Below are positions 6,120 to 6,527 of a stretch of DNA of 6,527 bases, one piece after another. Origin of the DNA: an uncultured Acidaminococcus sp. (GTDB lineage Bacteria; Bacillota; Negativicutes; Acidaminococcales; Acidaminococcaceae). The first letter of the stretch is position 1; each line of letters opens with the position of its first letter. The stretch lies in contig CAAGJR010000015.1 of the NCBI GenBank assembly GCA_900770265.1, positions 1-6,527 on the forward strand, in the 5' to 3' direction. The translations under genes and the position numbers were made by a program. The notes under the pieces are model-generated. The model did no database searches. It worked only from the letters and a program-made list of their open reading frames with translations, and was not told where the DNA came from.

Positions 6120-6149
6120 ATTATACAATGACCAAAAAGTTTATGTAAA
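6120..6149 (-). promoter_or_regulatory. Promoter of the rapZ-yvcK-whiA-deacetylase operon
   Basis: On the minus strand TTTACA (6144-6149, five of six to consensus), an 18-bp spacer and a perfect TATAAT (6120-6125) occupy the short gap between the phosphatase stop codon and rapZ. Transcription would start near 6113, leaving about 30 nt before the rapZ start. I see no terminator hairpin between the phosphatase gene and this promoter, so read-through from upstream is also likely. Confidence 0.8.
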
Positions 6150-6152
6150 GTT

Positions 6153-6527
6153 TTATTCCACTGGCACCTGTACCTGTTGGGTCATGATGCTGCTCAGGAT
6201 CACCGCCACCCCGTGACGTTCGTTGGGGGCCGTCACCACTTTGGCCGCCCGGCACACGCTGTCTTTGGCGTTCCCCATGGCCACACCAAGGCCGGCATGG
6301 GTGATCATGTCCAGGTCGTTGTCCGAATCCCCCACGCACATGATTTCTTCCTCTTGAAAGCCTTCCCGCTTCGCCAGCACCTGCAGGGCATGCCATTTGT
6401 TCGTGCCCGGGGCCGTGATTTCCAGGAAGCCCTTGGAGGAACTCACGATCTTGATCTTCCCGGCGTACTTCTGTTCCAGTTCCGCCCGCAGTTCTTTTAC
6501 CTGCTGCGAGATGATCAGCAGCTTGTG
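6153..6527 (-). CDS. Cof-type HAD-superfamily phosphatase, C-terminal part (5' end outside window)
   Basis: The frame is open to the right edge, and 124 codons plus the stop codon are visible, starting HKLLIISQQVKEL. This is the C-terminal portion of a cytoplasmic HAD phosphatase of the Cof/YwpJ type, which dephosphorylates small phosphorylated metabolites such as sugar phosphates or flavin-pathway intermediates. Visible signatures are the motif III lysine in GTNKWHAL and motif IV GDSDNDLDMI, whose aspartates bind the catalytic magnesium, followed by GLGVAMGNAKDSV and ERHGVAVIL, which are typical family endings. The nucleophile motif DxDGT and the cap domain lie outside the window. A GTG at 6446 is internal, since homology continues upstream of it. 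The gene ends 74 nt before the rapZ start. The exact substrate cannot be assigned. Confidence 0.9.
   Translation of the reverse strand, partial: HKLLIISQQVKELRAELEQKYAGKIKIVSSSKGFLEITAPGTNKWHALQVLAKREGFQEEEIMCVGDSDNDLDMITHAGLGVAMGNAKDSVCRAAKVVTAPNERHGVAVILSSIMTQQVQVPVE

Overview
The window looks like a Firmicutes chromosome of the Clostridia or Negativicutes type, moderately GC-rich by eye. The evidence is the rapZ-yvcK-whiA gene order, a SCIFF (six cysteines in forty-five residues) peptide with its radical SAM maturase, and Firmicutes-style promoters and ribosome binding sites. The genus cannot be settled from the sequence alone. Every supported gene lies on the minus strand, so transcription runs from right to left. 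I see no convincing plus-strand gene, tRNA, insertion sequence or CRISPR array.

Right to left, in the order of transcription: (1) the C-terminal 124 codons of a Cof-type HAD phosphatase, whose 5' part lies beyond the right edge; (2) a sigma-A-type promoter at 6120-6149, followed by a tightly packed operon of rapZ (nucleotide-binding RNase adapter/YvcJ family), yvcK (CofD-like UDP-sugar-binding factor, here with a two-helix membrane extension), whiA (homing-endonuclease-like DNA-binding regulator) and a membrane-anchored polysaccharide deacetylase of the PgaB/IcaB type. The junctions in this operon are 10 or so nt, 2 nt and a 4-bp ATGA overlap. The deacetylase sits where Bacillus subtilis has crh.

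(3) After a weak hairpin and a separate promoter comes a 47-residue SCIFF precursor (scfA, 1809-1952), too short to stand out in an ordinary ORF scan. It is followed across a hairpin-bearing 79-nt gap by its radical SAM/SPASM maturase (scfB), which starts at TTG. Together these encode a ranthipeptide (radical non-alpha thioether peptide) system.

(4) Downstream of scfB come ten in-phase heptamer units, a strong rho-independent terminator, and then a new promoter with a leader that carries a boxA-like TTGAAAACTAAATA element and several hairpins. This looks like the promoter and leader of a ribosomal RNA operon whose 16S gene would begin just beyond the left edge.

Functionally, the rapZ operon links envelope-precursor metabolism (UDP-GlcNAc sensing by the YvcK family), cell-division/chromosome regulation (WhiA) and probably cell-surface amino-sugar deacetylation. 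The SCIFF pair is an independent peptide-modification unit, nearly ubiquitous in Clostridia but with no firmly established biological role. The components belong to known families. The unusual parts are the arrangement, the heptamer array, the membrane form of YvcK and the attenuator-like hairpin.
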